Positions 52,671 through 61,459 of a stretch of DNA of 63,503 nucleotides are shown in pieces (the first letter of the stretch is position 1; every line of letters starts with the position of its first letter). Source of the DNA: Bacteroidales bacterium (lineage in GTDB: Bacteria; Bacteroidota; Bacteroidia; Bacteroidales; UBA12170); contig JAFGHU010000052.1 in the NCBI GenBank assembly GCA_016929955.1, positions 1 to 63,503 of the forward strand, in the 5' to 3' direction. The notes under the pieces were generated by a model. The model did no database searches, had not been told where the DNA came from, and worked only from the letters and a program-made list of their open reading frames with translations. A program made the position numbers and the translations under genes.

Positions 52671-54038
52671 ATGTCAAAAAACCTATTTTCCCTTTTTTTA
52701 TTGAGCATTCTACTCCCAATCAGTCTTAAAGCGCAAGATGATACTAAAGCAATTATTAAAAATCTATACGATAATGCTTTAACAAATAAACAAGCTTACA
52801 ATCAACTTGGATTGCTTTGCGAAAAAGCGCCGGGGCGATTAATCGGTACACCCAACTCGTTTATTGCTGTTGATTTAATGAAAAAATACCTTGAAGATTT
52901 AGGTGCTGACACGGTGTTTTTACAAGCCTTCTCCTCTCCTGCCTGGATTTGTCATTCTGCATCGGCAACATTACTTATGGACGGTAAAAAAATCCCATTA
53001 AAAATCGATGCATTAGGACCATCCGGTTCAACTTCAAAGAAAGGAGTAAGCGCTGAAATTATTGAAGTAATGAGTCTGGATGAAGTTAAAGCACTGGGGC
53101 GAGAAAAAATTGAAGGCAAGATTGTTTTCTATAATCGGCCAATGAATCCAAGCTATTTCAACACTTTTCGAGCCTATTCAGAGGCGGTAGATCAACGCGT
53201 TTGGGGACCGGATATTGCCAGAGAAATGGGAGCTGTTGCCTCAATAACCCGTTCGGTAAATAGTAACCTCGATGATTATCCCCATACAGGCAGTTGCCAT
53301 TTTAAAGATGAAAAAATCCCGGCTATTGCAGTTTCAACAAATGATGCCGAACGATTAAGTCAAGCATTAAAAACAAACCCGCATTTAAAAGTAAATATTA
53401 AAGTAGATGCGGAGGATATCGTAACCCATACCTTCAATATTATCGCCGATTTAAAAGGCCATGAAAAACCAAATGAATACCTTGTGGTTGGCGGGCATTT
53501 GGATGCATGGCACAATACACAAGGCGCTCATGATGATGGTGTTGGATGTTTACAATCGACTGAAGTTTTGCGTTTGTTTAAAGAAACAGGACTAAAAAAC
53601 AAAAGAAGCTTGCGAATTATTTTATATATGGATGAGGAATTGTATCAGTCGGGCGGAAAAGCCTACGCCAACTATTCCAAAGAGCATCATATCCACAATT
53701 ATTTTGCTTTAGAATCGGATGCCGGAGGATTTACTCCACGAGGATTTACCACAGATGCATCTGCATTGAACCTGGAGAAAATCAAAGCATTTCTCCCTTT
53801 ATTGGAGCCTTATGGAATTCAATTTATTAATGCCGGCGGCGGTGGTGTGGATATTGGTCCATTAAAAGAAACAGGAGTTACACTTTCGGGCTATCGATCC
53901 GATTGGCAACGTTATTTTGATATGCATCATAGTCCAAACGACAGTTTCGATAAAATTAATTTTAGAGAGATGCAATTGGGCAGTGCTGCAATGACCAGCT
54001 TAATTTATTTAATCGATCAAAACGATTTGGGGCAATAA
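52671..54038 (+). CDS. Secreted M28-family metallopeptidase
   Basis: 455 residues with a signal peptide ending near residue 21 (SLKAQ). A protease-associated-like insert region (about 90-240) sits before the zinc site: GGHLDAWHNTQGAHDDGVG supplies His and Asp ligands, YMDEELYQSGG the catalytic and ligand Glu, and DMHHSPNDS the last His. It resembles carboxypeptidase Q/aminopeptidase groups and should trim peptides in the periplasm or outside. It is a single gene with a clear terminator. Confidence 0.9.
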   Translation: MSKNLFSLFLLSILLPISLKAQDDTKAIIKNLYDNALTNKQAYNQLGLLCEKAPGRLIGTPNSFIAVDLMKKYLEDLGADTVFLQAFSSPAWICHSASATLLMDGKKIPLKIDALGPSGSTSKKGVSAEIIEVMSLDEVKALGREKIEGKIVFYNRPMNPSYFNTFRAYSEAVDQRVWGPDIAREMGAVASITRSVNSNLDDYPHTGSCHFKDEKIPAIAVSTNDAERLSQALKTNPHLKVNIKVDAEDIVTHTFNIIADLKGHEKPNEYLVVGGHLDAWHNTQGAHDDGVGCLQSTEVLRLFKETGLKNKRSLRIILYMDEELYQSGGKAYANYSKEHHIHNYFALESDAGGFTPRGFTTDASALNLEKIKAFLPLLEPYGIQFINAGGGGVDIGPLKETGVTLSGYRSDWQRYFDMHHSPNDSFDKINFREMQLGSAAMTSLIYLIDQNDLGQ

Positions 54039-54040
54039 AA

Positions 54041-54062
54041 AAAGCTGGAGAAATCCAGCTTT
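54041..54062 (+). terminator. Terminator of the M28 peptidase gene
   Basis: AAAGCTGG (54041-54048), loop AGAAAT, CCAGCTTT (54055-54062): perfect 8-bp stem 2 nt after the stop. A long downstream T run is missing, so it may be partly bidirectional with trxB. Confidence 0.65.
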
Positions 54063-54070
54063 AAATCTAA

Positions 54071-54119
54071 TCATACGATGACTTTTGTTTTATTCATACG
54101 ATGACTTGATGTCATCGTA
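54071..54119. repeat. Direct and inverted repeats with core ATACGATGACT
   Basis: TCATACGATGACTT occurs at 54071-54084 and again at 54094-54107. The second copy forms TACGATGAC (54097-54105), loop TTGAT, GTCATCGTA (54111-54119). The 11-base core is shared with the palindrome at 23572-23610. It lies between the convergent M28 peptidase and trxB. Confidence 0.75.
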
Positions 54120-54139
54120 GGACTACTAAAATGATAAAA

Positions 54140-55093
54140 TTATTCTTGTTCCCCAAGGAATCTTTCCGATTCGATGGCGGCCATACATCCTGAACCAGCA
54201 GCTGTAATCGCCTGACGGTATACCGTATCCTGAATATCACCCGCTGCAAAAACACCCGGAACACTTGTTTTTGTGCTTCCTGGAACAGTTTTTACATAAC
54301 CCGCTTCATCTAAGTCTAACTGTCCTTTAAACAAGCTACTATTGGGTTTATGCCCAATAGCGACAAAAAAGCCTGAAATATTAATCGTTTTTTCTTCTCC
54401 GGTTTTATTATTCAATAAAATTGCTCCGGTTACCGCTTTATTGAATCCTGTTTTTGTTCCAATAATCTCTTTGGTATTGTGATTCCACAAGATTTCAATT
54501 TTCGGATTATTCATCACACGATGTTGCATCGCTTTGGAAGCACGCAATTCATCACGACGAACAATCATATATACTTTATTTACCATATTGGCCAAATAAG
54601 AAGCTTCTTCGCAAGCGGTATCACCCCCTCCTACAACGGCCACATCTAATCCTTTGTAGAAAAATCCGTCGCAAGTTGCACAAGCAGAAACACCTCCACC
54701 GTTATATTCTTTCTCTGACTCAAGACCTAACCACATAGCTGAAGCACCCGTAGCAATAATTACAGTTTCGGCCACAATGGTTTTTCCATCATCTGCTTTA
54801 CAAGTAAACGGACGCTGAGAAAAATCGACTTCCGTAATTTCTCCCCAACGCACATCAGAGCCAAATCGCTTGGCTTGACGTTGCATATCTTCCATCATTT
54901 TAGGGCCTTCTGCACCATCAGGATATCCGGGGAAATTATCAACTTCTGTAGTTATGGTCAACTGTCCGCCAGGTTGCATCCCCTGATACATTACGGGATG
55001 TAAATCTGCTCTTGCTGCATAAATTGCTGCGGTATAACCGGCAGGACCTGAACCAATAATAAGGCTTTTTACATGTTCAACTGAATCACTCAT
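54140..55093 (-). CDS. trxB: Thioredoxin reductase
   Basis: 317 residues. FAD motif IIGSGPAGYTAAIYAARA, redox CATC in ACATCDGFFYKG, NADPH motif VVGGGDTACEEA and C-terminal GVFAAGDIQD are complete. It reduces thioredoxin with NADPH, likely the TrxA at 39.4 kb. It is a single gene, ending close to the repeat region. Confidence 0.96.
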   Translation of the reverse strand: MSDSVEHVKSLIIGSGPAGYTAAIYAARADLHPVMYQGMQPGGQLTITTEVDNFPGYPDGAEGPKMMEDMQRQAKRFGSDVRWGEITEVDFSQRPFTCKADDGKTIVAETVIIATGASAMWLGLESEKEYNGGGVSACATCDGFFYKGLDVAVVGGGDTACEEASYLANMVNKVYMIVRRDELRASKAMQHRVMNNPKIEILWNHNTKEIIGTKTGFNKAVTGAILLNNKTGEEKTINISGFFVAIGHKPNSSLFKGQLDLDEAGYVKTVPGSTKTSVPGVFAAGDIQDTVYRQAITAAGSGCMAAIESERFLGEQE

Positions 55094-55164
55094 TTTATAT
55101 TGTTTTTTTAGATTTTTATCTTTGGCCTTGTGTTACTCAAAAATTATTCCAGACGAAATTATTG

Positions 55165-55172
55165 CAAAAATA
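55165..55172 (-). promoter_or_regulatory. trxB: -7 box of trxB
   Basis: TATTTTTG on the minus strand, 71 nt before the ATG. A TTG 25 bp further up (55200-55198) is too far for a standard -33. Confidence 0.35.
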
Positions 55173-55327
55173 GAGTTATTATCAGACTGAATCCAGACAA
55201 TTCTATAATAAAACTGACAAAATGGCGAAACCTTTAGATTTTAATACTGATTTATATAAGATTGAGAAAAAAATAATCGCAAAATTCCAAATAAAACACA
55301 ATTCAGATATGAGCATTTACTATCCGT

Positions 55328-56020
55328 TTATAAATTATAAAAACTGACTAAATCTGCAATTCCTATATCCTCCATTTTTGGTTTTAGAATATACTTGCTG
55401 CAAAGGTGGCATGTATATTCAGGATGAAGCGTATAAGCGGTAAATTGATAGCCCATATCTTCTGAAGAATAGCGCAGTCGAAAATCGGTATAATATTTTT
55501 TAAGCGCAAACGAATTCAGCGACATACTAATCCCCTTGCCTATGGCTTTCATATAGCTTTCTTTAAGCGTCCATAATTGATAGAAATAATCGATTTGTTT
55601 TTCTTCTTCTGTAAAAGCAAACAAATCGGCCAGTTCTTCTTTTGTAAAAAAGCGTTTGGCTACTTTTAGGCGATTACCCTTATTTCTCTCAATATCAATA
55701 CCAACCTGGCAATCAGAAAAAGCAGCAAGCACAAAATCACCGGAATGGGAAATATTAAAATGAGCTTTGGGATACGCTTTTAAAAAAGGTTTTTCGTGTT
55801 CGTTATAACCAAAATCAAGAGTGAAGGGATCAACTTTTAATTCAATAGCATAAAACCGGCGCACCATTAAATGTCCGATTAAACTCCGCTGTTGATCTGC
55901 TGCATATCGAAAACCTTCAATCTTCGACAGCAACTTTAGCGGCAAAAGCGGCTTAATATTTTGATAAAAAGCCTCAAATTCAGCTTTATCCACTAAATGA
56001 TATGAAAATACGCGAAGCAT
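55328..56020 (-). CDS. 4'-Phosphopantetheinyl transferase (Sfp-type)
   Basis: 230 residues. FNISHSGDFVLAAFSD, VGIDIERNKG with the Mg-binding Asp/Glu, and WTLKESYMKAIGKG are the three signature regions. It adds phosphopantetheine from CoA to carrier proteins. The Sfp type is larger than AcpS and often serves fatty-acid, polyketide or peptide carriers; no such synthase is in the window. Confidence 0.92.
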   Translation of the reverse strand: MLRVFSYHLVDKAEFEAFYQNIKPLLPLKLLSKIEGFRYAADQQRSLIGHLMVRRFYAIELKVDPFTLDFGYNEHEKPFLKAYPKAHFNISHSGDFVLAAFSDCQVGIDIERNKGNRLKVAKRFFTKEELADLFAFTEEEKQIDYFYQLWTLKESYMKAIGKGISMSLNSFALKKYYTDFRLRYSSEDMGYQFTAYTLHPEYTCHLCSKYILKPKMEDIGIADLVSFYNL

Positions 56021-56074
56021 ATAGGATTAGCTTATTTATTTTTAATCGATGTGATGCTTGTGTAAAAGCTATAG

Positions 56075-56103
56075 CACAGAGATACACAAAGAAAACACAA
56101 AGT
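56075..56103. repeat. Three imperfect CACAnAGA-type units
   Basis: CACAGAGATA, CACAAAGAAAA and CACAAAGTT follow each other at 56075-56103 in the gap between the transferase and E1 genes. Short purine-rich repeats of this kind recur in intergenic DNA of many bacteria; no function is claimed. Confidence 0.4.
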
Positions 56104-56136
56104 TGCTCAAAGATAAATTAATTTTCAATCTCCATT

Positions 56137-58551
56137 TTAGAAAATCTTGGGAAAACGTTGCGGATTAACTTCATTCATCATATTGTAAATGGTCTCAAAA
56201 ACATCTTCGGCATTTGGATTTGAAAAATAATCGCCATCTGTACTGTATGCAGCACGATGATCTTTGGCCGTTAAGGTTCTGGGTTCAGCATCCAAAGAAA
56301 AATAACCGCTCTGTTCTTCCAGCACTTTTTGCATCATAAATGCAGTAGCCCCTCCGGGAACATCTTCATCAAAAAAGAGTACTTTATTGGTTTTATTTAA
56401 AGAACGACCAATAATGCCCGAACGATCAAAAGGCAATAAAGTTTGAACATCAATCAACTCAACATCAATACCATAGGATGCTAATTGTTCAACGGCATCT
56501 TCTGCAATCCGAACACAAGAACCATAGGTTACCAAAGTAATGTCTCTGCCTTGTTTTAAAACTTCAGGCTTGCCCAAGGCCACTCTGTATTCACCTATAT
56601 TAGATGGCCGGCGCTCTTTTAAACGATAACCATTTAGGGGTTCGATAACCAAAGCAGGCTCGTCAGAGGCCAATAAAGTATTGTAAAAACCGGCAGCTTG
56701 CGTCATATTTCGAGGAACACAAACCTGCATTCCGCGTATCGAATTGATAACCATACTCAAAGGTGATCCGGAATGCCAGATTCCTTCTAAACGGTGACCG
56801 CGTGTACTGATAATAATGGGTGCTTTTTGACCTCCTTTTGTACGATAAAGCATAGTTGCAATATCATCGCTCATCACCTGTAAACCATAAAGTAAATAAT
56901 CGAAATACTGAATCTCAGCAATAGGTCGTAAGCCACGAATGGCCATGCCTAAACCCTGGCCAATAATCGTTGCTTCGCGAATTCCTGTATCAAAAATACG
57001 ATGTTCGCCATATTTTTCTTGAAGGCCTTCATAAGTTTGATTTACACCTCCAATTTTACCCACATCTTCGCCAAAAGCAACGACCAAGGGGTTGTTTTGA
57101 TAAATATAATCCCAATTATCGCGTAAAATTTCACGACCGGGAACCCATTTTGCATCATTATCGTATTGAGCAGGACTATCTTTTACTAAGGTTGCTGCAT
57201 CGCTTGTTTGACTATACAAAAACGAATTGTAACGTTCTGCATTTTCCGCCATTTGCTTTTCGAGCCACAGCCTAATATTTGCTTTAAGCGAATGCTCAGG
57301 ATCGCTACACTTATCGCATACCAGCCGCAAAATTTTTCGTGCAGAGGAGATAATGTCTTTGCGAAGAGGCTCTCCCAAAATCGCAAGGTCTTTTTTAATT
57401 TTATCGATATGAGGCGTTTTACTGCAGTGGCAAGTGGCAATATTTGCCACCTCCAAAAAAGCATCACGCTCCTTTTTAATTGGATTTAAATAGGATTTAT
57501 AGGCTGTTTTTTTCGCCTCTTTAGCCCGATTTTTCGCTTGATTTTCAAGCTCATCGAGTTCAGCGGCGCTAGCCAGCTCTTGATCTAAAATCCACATGCG
57601 CATACGAGATATCCCATCATACTCATTTTCCCACTGCAAACGCTCTTGTGATTTATAGCGTTCGTGCGAACCGGAAGTGGAATGCCCTTGAGGCTGAGTT
57701 ACTTCGGTAATATGAAATAATACAGGATTGTGTTCTTTTCGGCAATGGTCGATACCTTCTTTGTAAATTTCGACCAAATGCACATAATCCCAAGCTTTCG
57801 CTTTTAATATTTTAAAGCCTTTTCCCTTATCGTTATTTTCAAAACCACTTAGAACTTCCGAAATATTTTGTTTTGTGGTTTGGTATTTATTTGGAACCGA
57901 AATTCCCCACCCATCGTCCCAAACCGAAATGGCCAAAGGAACTTGCAAAACTCCTGCGGCATTAATTGTTTCCCAAAAATGACCTTCAGAAGTTGAAGAA
58001 TCGCCTATAGTACCAAAGGCAACCTCATTTCCTTTGTTTGAAAAGTGGGTATACTTATGCAAAGCCTTATTTTGCTTGAATAATTTGGAAGTCAGAGCTA
58101 AACCTAATAATCGCGGCATCTGGCCTGCTGTAGGCGAAATATCGGCACTGGAATTTTTCTGTTCCATCAGATTTTTCCAATTCCCGTTGACATCAAGACT
58201 CCGAGTGGCAAAGTGATTATTCATCAATCGACCGCCATTAGAAGGACTGTTTTCAAGATTGGTATCGCCATACAACTGGGCAAAAAACTCTTCGGCTTCC
58301 ATCATTCCTGCCGCCAACATAAAAGTCTGATCGCGGTAATAACCCGAGCGCCAATCGCCTTTTTTAAACACCTTGGCCATAGCGAGTTGCGGAATCTCTT
58401 TTCCATCTCCAAAAATGCCAAATTTGGCTTTTCCGGTGAGTACTTCGCGGCGACCCAATAAGCTTAATTGCCGACTAAGGTTGGCAATATAGTAATCGTT
58501 TAAAACTTCTGATTTATAATCGTTTGTCTGTGTTTTTGTCTTTTTCGTCAT
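56137..58551 (-). CDS. Fused E1 alpha/beta subunit of a 2-oxoacid dehydrogenase
   Basis: 804 residues joining both halves of a heterotetrameric E1. The alpha part (about 15-450) has the TPP motif GDSSTSEGHFWETINAAG and AISVWDDGWGISVPN. The beta part (about 475-804) has VAFGEDVGKIGGVNQTYEGL, FDTGIREATIIGQGLGMA and GIWHSGSPLS. Such fusions are typical of Bacteroidetes and probably decarboxylate branched-chain 2-oxoacids, though pyruvate is possible. The E2 and E3 subunits are not adjacent, so the complex is assembled from separate loci. Confidence 0.9.
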   Translation of the reverse strand: MTKKTKTQTNDYKSEVLNDYYIANLSRQLSLLGRREVLTGKAKFGIFGDGKEIPQLAMAKVFKKGDWRSGYYRDQTFMLAAGMMEAEEFFAQLYGDTNLENSPSNGGRLMNNHFATRSLDVNGNWKNLMEQKNSSADISPTAGQMPRLLGLALTSKLFKQNKALHKYTHFSNKGNEVAFGTIGDSSTSEGHFWETINAAGVLQVPLAISVWDDGWGISVPNKYQTTKQNISEVLSGFENNDKGKGFKILKAKAWDYVHLVEIYKEGIDHCRKEHNPVLFHITEVTQPQGHSTSGSHERYKSQERLQWENEYDGISRMRMWILDQELASAAELDELENQAKNRAKEAKKTAYKSYLNPIKKERDAFLEVANIATCHCSKTPHIDKIKKDLAILGEPLRKDIISSARKILRLVCDKCSDPEHSLKANIRLWLEKQMAENAERYNSFLYSQTSDAATLVKDSPAQYDNDAKWVPGREILRDNWDYIYQNNPLVVAFGEDVGKIGGVNQTYEGLQEKYGEHRIFDTGIREATIIGQGLGMAIRGLRPIAEIQYFDYLLYGLQVMSDDIATMLYRTKGGQKAPIIISTRGHRLEGIWHSGSPLSMVINSIRGMQVCVPRNMTQAAGFYNTLLASDEPALVIEPLNGYRLKERRPSNIGEYRVALGKPEVLKQGRDITLVTYGSCVRIAEDAVEQLASYGIDVELIDVQTLLPFDRSGIIGRSLNKTNKVLFFDEDVPGGATAFMMQKVLEEQSGYFSLDAEPRTLTAKDHRAAYSTDGDYFSNPNAEDVFETIYNMMNEVNPQRFPKIF

Positions 58552-58576
58552 TTATACTCATTCTAAATAAGTGCTG

Positions 58577-58584
58577 CAAAAGTA
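58577..58584 (-). promoter_or_regulatory. -7 box of the E1 gene
   Basis: TACTTTTG on the minus strand, 25 nt before the ATG at 58551. Confidence 0.4.
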
Positions 58585-58628
58585 CAGAAAATAATCAATA
58601 TTAAATAGCGTGTGCTCGTTTCATTTAG

Positions 58629-59132
58629 CTATACTTCTGTAAAGCCATCCTTAATCTGCAACACTTTTACTTTGTCCAAATGCCAGTGTTCGACGACATC
58701 GTTAACAAAAGAATTCCGAACACAAAGGATCCACTTTTTATCTGGAATTTGAATTAATTCTCCAAAAATGGGGCCCCACAAATGCCCTTCAATGTCTAGC
58801 TTTCCGATTTCATCTAAAACAATCCAATCATTCTGATTCACTGCCTGTTTTAATATTGTTTTGCCTTTTTCTATCGTCGATGGATTAAAATAAAAACCTT
58901 TTAATTTGATCCAATTTTTCCAGCAATCCCGCTGAGCAAAAGGCATTTTTTTAAGGGTAGAAACATCGACTAACTCAAAAGCCGAGCGTGTGTTATTATC
59001 CCAAAAGCCAGGAGCAACAATACCTCCCACACTTTTACCGCTTTCTTTGAGTTGCTGCACCAATTCGATGCATCGTTTTGTTTTGCCTTCGCCTTGGGCG
59101 CCTGATAAAATATATACTTGAGTAGCGTTCAT
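58629..59132 (-). CDS. THEP1-like nucleoside-triphosphatase
   Basis: 167 residues. Walker A SGAQGEGKTKRC (about 9-20), GGIVAPGFWD and the Walker B WIVLDEIGKLD are the THEP1/NTPase hallmarks. Family members hydrolyse nucleoside triphosphates in vitro; their role in cells is unclear. The start codon overlaps the sirtuin's stop by 1 nt, so the two are translationally coupled, which suggests a shared nucleotide- or NAD-linked job (inference). Confidence 0.85.
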   Translation of the reverse strand: MNATQVYILSGAQGEGKTKRCIELVQQLKESGKSVGGIVAPGFWDNNTRSAFELVDVSTLKKMPFAQRDCWKNWIKLKGFYFNPSTIEKGKTILKQAVNQNDWIVLDEIGKLDIEGHLWGPIFGELIQIPDKKWILCVRNSFVNDVVEHWHLDKVKVLQIKDGFTEV

Positions 59133-59824
59133 TAACGATAGCCTTTAATTAATTGTGATGCCAATTTGGGTAAACCAATGCCCGCCTTTTCTGCAAGTGT
59201 AATCATATTGGAGCGATAAGCTTGCTTTTCAGCATTCGGATCAATATAATAAACGGGCACCTTAGCAGCCACATAGTCGATCAAGCCTGCAGCCGGATAT
59301 ACAAGCAGTGAAGTACCGACAACAATCAACAAATCGGCTTGTCGAATACGGCTTGCTGCCTGAGGAAAAGTGTTAACCGATTCGCCAAACCAAACAATAT
59401 GAGGACGCAACTGAGATCCTTTTGGACAGGTATCTCCTTTTTTTAATTCCCAATGTTTGAGTTCCACCACCAAATTTTCATCTACGGTACTCCTCGCCTT
59501 TTTTAACTCGCCATGCAAATGTAAAACGTTAGATGAGCCGGCCCTTTCGTGCAAATCATCAACATTCTGTGTAATGATTTCCACATCAAAATATTTTTCA
59601 AGATCCACAAGGGCATGATGACCGGCATTAGGCTCCACTTCGAAAAGTTGTTTTCGTCGAATATTATAAAATTCGAGTACCAATTCCATATTATTACGCC
59701 AGGCAATCGGACTTGCTACCTCTTCTATCCGGTAATTACGCCATAAGCCATTGGCATCACGAAAAGTGGATATTCCACTTTCAGCACTTATTCCGGCACC
59801 ACTTAAAACAACTAGCTTTTTCAT
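59132..59824 (-). CDS. cobB: NAD-dependent sirtuin deacylase lacking the zinc-ribbon cysteines
   Basis: 230 residues. NAD loop GAGISAESGIST (9-20), QNVDD (86-90), catalytic H104 in HLHGE, and GTSLLVYPAAG are intact. Y53 and R56 in EFYNIRRKQ are the pair that lets SIRT5/CobB-type enzymes remove succinyl or malonyl groups. The zinc module, normally two CxxC pairs, is reduced to a single Cys133 (DTCPKG), so zinc cannot be bound the usual way. It is the first gene of a pair with the THEP1-like NTPase. Confidence 0.92.
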   Translation of the reverse strand: MKKLVVLSGAGISAESGISTFRDANGLWRNYRIEEVASPIAWRNNMELVLEFYNIRRKQLFEVEPNAGHHALVDLEKYFDVEIITQNVDDLHERAGSSNVLHLHGELKKARSTVDENLVVELKHWELKKGDTCPKGSQLRPHIVWFGESVNTFPQAASRIRQADLLIVVGTSLLVYPAAGLIDYVAAKVPVYYIDPNAEKQAYRSNMITLAEKAGIGLPKLASQLIKGYR

Positions 59825-59900
59825 TCGATGAAATTTGATTAAATCAGGCCTATTCTATATTATATATTAGGACTATCGGTTTCATTTTTTTGATTTTCTG

Positions 59901-59919
59901 CCAAATATCCAATATTTGG
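59901..59919. repeat. 8-bp perfect palindrome at the edge of the accessory islet
   Basis: CCAAATAT (59901-59908), spacer CCA, ATATTTGG (59912-59919) between cobB and the Bro-N gene. Possible operator or insertion-edge relic; AT-rich context makes chance plausible. Confidence 0.4.
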
Positions 59920-59981
59920 TATTACACAACATAATTTATTGTTTTGAAATATGTCAAGTTGATATTTTATGATTTTTTCTT

Positions 59982-60803
59982 TTATTTTATTTTAGCGGTT
60001 TTCTTTTCCTGCAAAAAATTTTCTGGTGAAATAATGTCCTCGCCACTTTCTTCTTCTAATTCTTTTCTTGCGTTACCTGCGATTTTTCCACCAATTCGTG
60101 CTGCCTTTCTGTTTTGGATAAATCCTTTTGCATCTTTTGCTCTTGCAACTTTCGTTGTTGAGGCTTCACCAAGCATTGAAAAAATTAATTCAAGGTCAGT
60201 CATGTGGTCACGAAGATTTTGTCTTTTCAACCCTTTTACTTCTTTGTATTGTGAAGGAGTTAGTCCAAAAGTCGCTTTGGATATTTCTGCTGTTAAAATT
60301 GCATATTCTATTCTTTCTTTTACACCTCGCTTTTTCCATTCGTCAGTTAATTCATCTCGGATTGCGATACTTCGCATTCGTTTCTCAATCCATTCATCGG
60401 AATATCCTTTTGTCTTATAAATCTCTCTTGTCCTTTTTGACGCTAATTCAGGGTTTTCTATTTCTTCCAATCTTTCATAACCCACTTTTGCTAACCATCG
60501 TTTAAATGGTTCTGCTTTTGGTGATGGTATTGATTGAATTATTCGCAAAAGTATTTCTGTATCAGCGATTTCCGTTTCGCGCATTTTCCCGTCTTTTGCT
60601 TTCATTTTCAACTGTCGACAATTTGTCGACAGTTCAATTCCAATTTCCCTTTCTCTTTTTTTTAGCCTGTACCAGTAATCCCTTGGTTTAGCGCTTTCAG
60701 TTAAAATCTCAATAATATCAACGATTGCGAAATACCACTTTTCTTCTATTTTGTCCCAATAAGTCCGGACTTGCTGGCTTTGAAATAATTTTATGTTTGA
60801 CAT
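59982..60803 (-). CDS. Bro-N domain (phage antirepressor-like) protein
   Basis: 273 residues. The N-terminal half is a BRO-N-type domain (VRTYWDKIEEKWYFAIVDII, DYWYRLKKREREIG), common in phage and mobile-element antirepressors. The rest is helical and charged: YERLEEIENPELASKRTRE, EYAILTAEISKATFGLTPSQY and a basic NRKAARIGGKIAGNARKELEEE near the end. It probably binds DNA. It is adjacent to a broken RhuM gene, another accessory-type family, so a small acquired block is likely. No integrase or phage structural gene is present. Confidence 0.85.
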   Translation of the reverse strand: MSNIKLFQSQQVRTYWDKIEEKWYFAIVDIIEILTESAKPRDYWYRLKKREREIGIELSTNCRQLKMKAKDGKMRETEIADTEILLRIIQSIPSPKAEPFKRWLAKVGYERLEEIENPELASKRTREIYKTKGYSDEWIEKRMRSIAIRDELTDEWKKRGVKERIEYAILTAEISKATFGLTPSQYKEVKGLKRQNLRDHMTDLELIFSMLGEASTTKVARAKDAKGFIQNRKAARIGGKIAGNARKELEEESGEDIISPENFLQEKKTAKIK

Positions 60804-60828
60804 TCTGATAGCTGTATAATGATATTAA

Positions 60829-60836
60829 CAAAGATA
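60829..60836 (-). promoter_or_regulatory. -7 box of the Bro-N gene
   Basis: TATCTTTG on the minus strand, 25 nt before the ATG at 60803. The same octamer is used by the rhuM remnant. Confidence 0.45.
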
Positions 60837-60858
60837 AAGAAATGCTGATGAGTAAACT

Positions 60859-61146
60859 CTAATATTTTTTGTGGGAATTTTCTTTGTTATTAATTTTGGT
60901 GCGTTTTATTTCTCTTGCACCTTCTTTTTGAACTATTAAGAAATCCTTAATAGTTGCTTTTTCCTCCAGCTCTCCCTCTTCAAAAATGCTTTTTAAGTGT
61001 ATATTGGTATTTGGCACAGATGTTTGAAACAGCCCAATCATAAGCTTTTGCGTTAACTAAACGATTTCGCTCTGAAAACGAACATCTGTTTTTGTTTCTC
61101 CGCTTTCGGTTTGATAGATTATTATTTGTGAAGTATCCTCTTGCAT
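60859..61146 (-). pseudogene. RhuM-family gene remnant with an internal amber stop and lost 3' part
   Basis: Reading from the ATG at 61146 the frame gives MQEDTSQIIIYQTESGETK, then a TAG at 61059-61057, then LTQKLMIGLFQTS and SIFEEGELEEKATIKDFLIV in the same frame. Intact RhuM proteins read VWLTQ at this point, so the TAG replaces a Trp codon (TGG to TAG). After REIKR the similarity ends and a stop follows at 60859, where intact proteins go on for roughly 240 residues (YNLD...VGYRV). It is therefore doubly broken. A good promoter (61223-61253) still precedes it. The ATG at 61041 could still give a 60-residue fragment. Confidence 0.85.
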
Positions 61147-61459
61147 ATTATTCTATCTCAATATTATCAATTTTTTTCATCAATCTGTCAGTTTCCGATA
61201 GGGAATAGCTTTTCATCAAAAGCAAAGATAAAAATTTACTAAAGTATTTCAAATCAAAAAAATACAGCCTAAATCTAATAAAACCAGCTAATTATTTGAG
61301 CAAATATTCAAATTATTATCTAAGGATATTTAAAGAAAAATTGTATTTTTAGCTTATCTTTATTTAGATTGAATATAAATTAGTTATTTTGCAGTAGAGT
61401 TTTTTATCCGAGTTACCATACTCAAGCAACAAATCTATTTTGTTAATAATAAAACACAT
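61147..61459. other. 313-bp gap between the rhuM remnant and phenylalanine hydroxylase
   Basis: It holds the rhuM promoter and about 200 bp of very AT-rich DNA leading to the hydroxylase gene. I see no complete TAnnTTTG box close to 61460 (only TATTTTG-like partial matches) and no repeat marking an insertion end. Confidence 0.5.
61223..61253 (-). promoter_or_regulatory. Promoter of the rhuM remnant
   Basis: On the minus strand TTTG (61253-61250), a 19-bp spacer and TATCTTTG (61230-61223). Complete two-element promoter, 76 nt before the old start codon. Confidence 0.6.

Noticed and set aside
59944-60505. Two overlapping plus-strand open frames (158 and 125 codons) opposite the Bro-N gene
   Set aside because: They are antisense to a recognisable Bro-N protein, and their hydrophobic composition reflects the AT-rich complement of a lysine-rich gene.
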